A DNA stretch of 7,914 nucleotides, taken from JBBPYA01 sp038200385. GTDB lineage: Bacteria; Actinomycetota; Actinomycetes; Mycobacteriales; Geodermatophilaceae. Below, piece after piece: positions 5,010-7,914 of the stretch. Under the pieces are notes generated by a model that worked only from the letters and a program-made list of their open reading frames with translations, was not told the origin of the DNA and searched no databases. The DNA lies in NCBI GenBank assembly GCA_038200385.1, contig JBBPYA010000313.1, positions 1-7,914 of the forward strand, in the 5' to 3' direction. Numbering within the stretch: the first letter of the stretch is position 1; every line of letters starts with the position of its first letter. The position numbers were made by a program, and so were the translations under genes.

Positions 5010-5656
5010 TGGAAGCCGGCCACGGCCTGCTCGTGGCCTTCGAGGGCGGGGAGGGTGCCGGCAAGTCCACCCAGGTCCGCCTGCTGGCCGACTGGCTCGC
5101 CGAACTCGGCCGCCCACCCCTGCTCTCCCGCGAGCCCGGCGGCACCCCAGCTGGTGAACGGATCCGGACCCTCCTCCTGGACCCGGACACGAGCCTGACG
5201 CCACTGACCGAGGCCATGCTGTACGCCGCGGACCGCGCCGAGCACACCCAGACCGTCCTGCGTCCGGCGCTGGCGGACGGCCGGATCGTGCTGTGCGACC
5301 GCTACGTCGACAGTTCGCTGGCCTACCAGGGCGCCGGGCGGGCGCTGGATCAGGCCACCGTGCGGCTGTTGTCGGAGTGGGCGACCGGCGGGCTGCGGCC
5401 CGGGCTGACGGTGCTGCTCGACCTCGATCCCGCGCTCGGGCTGGCCCGGGCCGCCACGACCGGCGACCGCCCGGACCGGATCGAGCAGGAGTCGCTGACC
5501 TTCCACGAGCGGGTGCGGGCCGGCTTCCTCGAGCTGGCCCGGGCCGAGCCCCAGCGGTACCTGGTGCTGGACGCCACCGAGGAGCCGGCCCGCTCGGCAC
5601 ACCGGGTGCGCGAGCGGCTGCTCGAGGAGATCGCCGTGGGGGGCGCAAGGGCGTGA
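5009..5656 (+). CDS. tmk: Thymidylate kinase (dTMP kinase), intact
   Basis: A 215-residue cytosolic enzyme of normal bacterial length that phosphorylates dTMP to dTDP with ATP, an essential step in dTTP supply. Seen: P-loop FEGGEGAGKST (11-21) with K19, S20 and T21; REPGGT (41-46); ADRAEH (74-79); the DRY motif DRYVDSS-LAYQG (97-108); VLLDLDP (135-141); and a full LID (about 143-165) with R147, R154 and DRIE (156-159). Arginines in the LID and none in the P-loop mark the E. coli-like type II class. Start: ATG at 5009, overlapping the upstream TGA by one base, with GAGG at 4998-5001 seven bases upstream; a GTG at 5006 is also in frame. It overlaps holB by four bases. This is the only Tmk in the window with a complete active site. 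Confidence 0.95.
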   Translation: MEAGHGLLVAFEGGEGAGKSTQVRLLADWLAELGRPPLLSREPGGTPAGERIRTLLLDPDTSLTPLTEAMLYAADRAEHTQTVLRPALADGRIVLCDRYVDSSLAYQGAGRALDQATVRLLSEWATGGLRPGLTVLLDLDPALGLARAATTGDRPDRIEQESLTFHERVRAGFLELARAEPQRYLVLDATEEPARSAHRVRERLLEEIAVGGARA

Positions 5657-6843
5657 CGAGCTGCTGGGACGAGGTGGTCGGCCAACCCGAGACGGTGGCC
5701 GTCCTGCGCCGGGCGGCCGGGGCCGCCGCCGCCATCGTGAACGGCGCCGCCGACCTGGACCGGGCCGCGATGAGCCACTCCTGGTTGTTCACCGGTCCGC
5801 CGGGGTCGGGGCGTTCGGTCGCGGCCAGGGCGTTCGCGGCCGCCCTGCAGTGCCCGAACGGCGGCTGCGGGGCGTGCCCGCAGTGCCACACCGTGCAGGC
5901 CGGGACGCACGCCGACGTGCACGTCGTCGTACCGGAGGGGCTGTCCATTCCGGTCAAGGACGTGCGGGCGCTGGTCCGCACCGCCGCCCGCCGCCCCGCC
6001 GCCGGGCGCTGGCAGGTGGTGATCGTCGAGGACGCCGACCGGCTGACCGAGGGCGCGGCGAACGCGCTGCTCAAGGCCGTCGAGGAACCGCCCGAGCGCA
6101 CGGTCTTCCTGCTATGCGCTCCGTCCACGCATCCCGACGACGTGTCGGTGACGCTGCGCTCGCGGTGCCGCTCGATCGCGTTGCGGGTACCCTACGACGC
6201 GGCCGTGGCAGAGGTGCTGGTCCGACGTGACGGGGTGGATCCGGCGCAGGCCGCCTGGGCGGCTGGCGCGGCGCAGGGTCACGTGGGGCGGGCCCGGTGG
6301 CTGGCGCGGGACGAGCAGGCCCGGATCCGACGCAGCGCGGTGCTGGACATCCCGCTGTCGCTGCGCACGCTCGCGGACTGCTTCGCCGCCGCGGACGAGC
6401 TCGTCGGCGGCGCGGAGGAGGAGGCAGCGGCCCGGGCTGCGGAGCGTGACGGCCCGGAGACCGAGGCGCTGAAGGTCGCCCTGGGTGCGGGCGGCACCGG
6501 CAAGGGGGCGGCGCTGGCCACCCGCGGGTCGGCGGCCCAGCTGAAGGATCTGGAGCGCCGGCAGCGTTCGCGTGCCACCCGGTCGCAGCGCGACTCACTG
6601 GACCGGGCGCTGGTCGACCTGGCCGGGTTCTACCGCGACGTGCTCACCGCGCAGAGCGGGTCGGGCAGCACGCTGTGGCACGCCGACCGGGAGACCGACG
6701 TCCGGCGGATGGCCCGCGGGCTGAGCGCGGAGGGTGCGCTGCGCCGGCTGGAGGCCGTGCTGGCCGCCCGGGAGGCGGTCGAACTCAACGTCAAGCCGCG
6801 CGTCGCCGTCGAGGCGATGGCGGTGGCCCTGCGCCTGCCCTGA
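5653..6843 (+). CDS. holB: DNA polymerase III delta' subunit (clamp loader)
   Basis: A 396-residue subunit of the clamp-loading complex that places the sliding clamp on primed DNA. Seen: the opening WDEVVGQPETVAVLRRA (5-21), Walker A-like GPPGSGRS (48-55), zinc-binding cysteines C67, C72, C75 and C78, Walker B-like VVIVEDADRLTEGAANALLKAVEEPP (122-147), and the SRC motif at S170-R171-C172. The P-loop has Arg instead of Lys at position 54, in keeping with delta' subunits that do not hydrolyse ATP, while the SRC arginine acts as a finger toward a neighbouring gamma/tau subunit. The C-terminal part (about 190-396) is the helical collar region, with an Ala/Gly-rich insertion near 255-290. Start: GTG at 5653, forming GTGA with the tmk stop; a G-run at 5638-5643 may help ribosome loading. 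The tmk-holB-PSP1 order also occurs in Firmicutes. Confidence 0.93.
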   Translation: MTSCWDEVVGQPETVAVLRRAAGAAAAIVNGAADLDRAAMSHSWLFTGPPGSGRSVAARAFAAALQCPNGGCGACPQCHTVQAGTHADVHVVVPEGLSIPVKDVRALVRTAARRPAAGRWQVVIVEDADRLTEGAANALLKAVEEPPERTVFLLCAPSTHPDDVSVTLRSRCRSIALRVPYDAAVAEVLVRRDGVDPAQAAWAAGAAQGHVGRARWLARDEQARIRRSAVLDIPLSLRTLADCFAAADELVGGAEEEAAARAAERDGPETEALKVALGAGGTGKGAALATRGSAAQLKDLERRQRSRATRSQRDSLDRALVDLAGFYRDVLTAQSGSGSTLWHADRETDVRRMARGLSAEGALRRLEAVLAAREAVELNVKPRVAVEAMAVALRLP

Positions 6844-6865
6844 GCCGACTCGGGGCCGCCCTGAT

Positions 6866-6871
6866 TAGGCT
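6866..6871 (+). promoter_or_regulatory. -10-like box of the PSP1 gene, leaderless start
   Basis: Seen: TAGGCT ends seven bases before GTG at 6879 in the 35-bp gap after holB, with no ribosome site. Inference: a leaderless promoter that lets the PSP1 family gene be expressed apart from the tmk-holB run. It also favours GTG 6879 over ATG 6885 as the start. No -35 is evident. Confidence 0.45.
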
Positions 6872-6878
6872 GCCGGTC

Positions 6879-7820
6879 GTGGGGATGCTGTGCGCGGTGA
6901 GCTTCGCCAGACACGGGCGGCTGTACTACTTCGACCCGGCCGGCTTCTCGCCCAGGGTCGGCCAGTCGGTGCTCGTCGGGACCGACGACGGTCCCGAGGT
7001 GGCCGAGTGCGTCTGGGCGCCCCAGTGGGTCGACATCGACGGGGAGTTCCCGCCGCTGGCGGGCCTGGCCACCGACAGCGACCTGGACCGGGACGGGGTG
7101 CTCCGGCAGGCGAAGGCGCGCAGCCGGGTGGCGGCCAAGAAGCTGATCCGCGAGCACGCGCTGCCGATGAAGGTGGTCGGAGTCGACGTGGTCCTGGACT
7201 CCCGGAACGCGCCGAGCCGGTCGGTCATCTACTTCACCTCCCCGCACCGGGTGGACTTCCGGTCCCTGGTCCGCGACCTCGGGACGACCCTGAAGACCCG
7301 GGTGGAACTCCGCCAGCTGTCCGCGCGCGACGAGGCCCGGGTACAGGGCGGGATCGGGTCGTGCGGGCGTGACCTGTGCTGCGCGACGTTCCTGCGGGAC
7401 TTCGAGCCGGTATCGGTCCGGATGGCCAAGGACCAGGACCTGCCGCTGAACCCGATGCGGATCTCCGGGGCGTGCGGCCGGTTGATGTGCTGCCTGAAGT
7501 ACGAACACCCCCTGTACGCCGACTTCCTGGAGACCGCTCCGGCGGTCGGCGACCAGGTGGACACCCCCGAGGGAAGCGGACGGGTGGTGGGGCACAACGT
7601 CCCCTCCGACACCGTCGTCGTCCGGCTGGACGAGGGCGGGCGGCGCTGCGCGTGCAGCAAGGCCAGCGTCTGCGGATCGCGGGCAGCGTTCACCGCGAGC
7701 CCGGCGGCGCGCGGCGCCGTCGGCGGCGACTCGACCGGGCAGCCCTCCGAAGCCGACCCGGGTAGCCAGGCGACCGATGGCGAAGCGGGCGGCCAGCCGC
7801 GTGGCGGCGGCCTCCCGTAG
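6879..7820 (+). CDS. ricT: PSP1-domain protein, RicT/YaaT family
   Basis: A 313-residue, probably cytosolic protein. Seen: the family opening CAVSFARHGRLYYFDP (5-20), DDGPEVAECVWAP (36-48), the PSP1 core ARSRVAAKKLI through SVIYFTSPHRVDFRSLVRDL (80-134), the first Cys cluster CGRDLCC (162-168), and the second GACGRLMCCLKYE (197-209). A third group, C257, C259 and C265, lies in RRCACSKASVCGSR. Residues from about 270 are a low-complexity Gly/Ala/Ser tail. Known: in Bacillus subtilis RicT works with RicA and RicF in an Fe-S-containing complex that aids RNase Y mRNA processing and developmental switching. The actinobacterial role is less clear, since actinobacteria generally lack RNase Y. RicT (yaaT) also follows holB in Bacillus, which supports the assignment. 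Start: GTG 6879, from the -10-like box seven bases upstream; ATG 6885 is the close alternative. Confidence 0.85.
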   Translation: MGMLCAVSFARHGRLYYFDPAGFSPRVGQSVLVGTDDGPEVAECVWAPQWVDIDGEFPPLAGLATDSDLDRDGVLRQAKARSRVAAKKLIREHALPMKVVGVDVVLDSRNAPSRSVIYFTSPHRVDFRSLVRDLGTTLKTRVELRQLSARDEARVQGGIGSCGRDLCCATFLRDFEPVSVRMAKDQDLPLNPMRISGACGRLMCCLKYEHPLYADFLETAPAVGDQVDTPEGSGRVVGHNVPSDTVVVRLDEGGRRCACSKASVCGSRAAFTASPAARGAVGGDSTGQPSEADPGSQATDGEAGGQPRGGGLP

Positions 7821-7823
7821 ACT
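7818..7823 (+). promoter_or_regulatory. -10-like hexamer before the tRNA, overlapping the PSP1 stop
   Basis: Seen: TAGACT (TANNNT) begins with the TAG stop codon of the PSP1 gene and lies 15 bases before the tRNA 5' end. A start near 7830 would leave a short 5' leader for RNase P. No -35 hexamer is clear, so read-through from the PSP1 gene is an alternative source of the transcript. Confidence 0.4.
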
Positions 7824-7838
7824 CTGCGCCGCGACAGC

Positions 7839-7914
7839 GCCGCCTTAGCTCAGTCGGTAGAGCGATTCACTCGTAATGAATAGGTCGTCGGTTCGATTCC
7901 GACAGGCGGCTCCA
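7839..7914 (+). tRNA. tRNA-Thr, anticodon CGT
   Basis: A complete 76-nt tRNA that reads ACG codons, frequent in high-GC genomes. Seen: a 7-bp acceptor stem GCCGCCT/AGGCGGC; a D-arm GCTC/GAGC; an anticodon stem ATTCA/TGAAT around loop CTCGTAA, with CGT at 7872-7874; a 5-nt variable loop AGGTC; a T-stem GTCGG/CCGAC around TTCGATT; discriminator T; and an encoded CCA at 7912-7914. It ends at the last base of the window, so anything integrated at its 3' end would be out of view. Confidence 0.97.

Noticed and set aside
5800..5830. HolB P-loop arginine in place of lysine as a damaging mutation
   Set aside because: Delta' subunits do not need ATP hydrolysis and often lack a canonical Walker A. The zinc cysteines and SRC motif are intact, so this is normal for the family.
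3897..6128. A long minus-strand open frame opposite the methyltransferase, tmk and holB
   Set aside because: It spans three well-supported plus-strand genes and its product is Arg/Pro/Ala-rich without domain signatures.

Overview
The window reads as chromosome of a very GC-rich actinobacterium. The signs are strong G/C bias at third codon positions, frequent GTG starts, several apparently leaderless promoters, a lysine-rich tail of the kind seen on actinobacterial topoisomerase I, and the linkage topA - tmk - holB - PSP1 family gene. I cannot name the genus; Frankiales, Geodermatophilales or Streptomyces-like orders would all fit.

Layout, left to right. (1) Positions 1-227 hold the 3' end of a plus-strand gene coding a repetitive Lys/Thr/Ala/Pro tail, probably topA. 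(2) A hairpin at 240-260 separates it from a convergent minus-strand pair: a small VOC/glyoxalase-fold gene (262-654) and a trans-aconitate methyltransferase gene, tam (651-1400), joined by an ATGA overlap. (3) tam diverges from a MarR-family gene of the UrtR/TamR type (1484-1963). Their 83-bp spacer carries two near-identical 14-bp operator-like sites. (4) After a 138-bp gap comes a 686-residue fusion of an MFS permease with a C-terminal thymidylate-kinase-like domain (2102-4162). That domain has lost both the Walker A lysine and the LID arginines. (5) A tight run follows: a zinc-ribbon class I methyltransferase (4173-5009), an intact thymidylate kinase tmk (5009-5656) and the DNA polymerase III delta' subunit holB (5653-6843), with overlapping stop/start codons at both later junctions. 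(6) A PSP1/RicT family gene (6879-7820) follows, and a complete tRNA-Thr(CGT) with encoded CCA ends the window (7839-7914).

How the parts fit. topA, tmk, holB and the PSP1 gene are housekeeping genes for DNA topology, dTTP supply, the clamp loader and a conserved RNA-processing/signalling adaptor. The tam/tamR/VOC block looks like a self-contained citrate-cycle by-product module sitting between topA and the tmk run. The most unusual object is the permease fused to a catalytically dead Tmk domain only one gene upstream of a live Tmk. It keeps the dTMP-side motifs and has lost the ATP side, which suggests a nucleotide-binding sensor or regulatory domain on a membrane protein, or a decayed former kinase replaced by the second copy.
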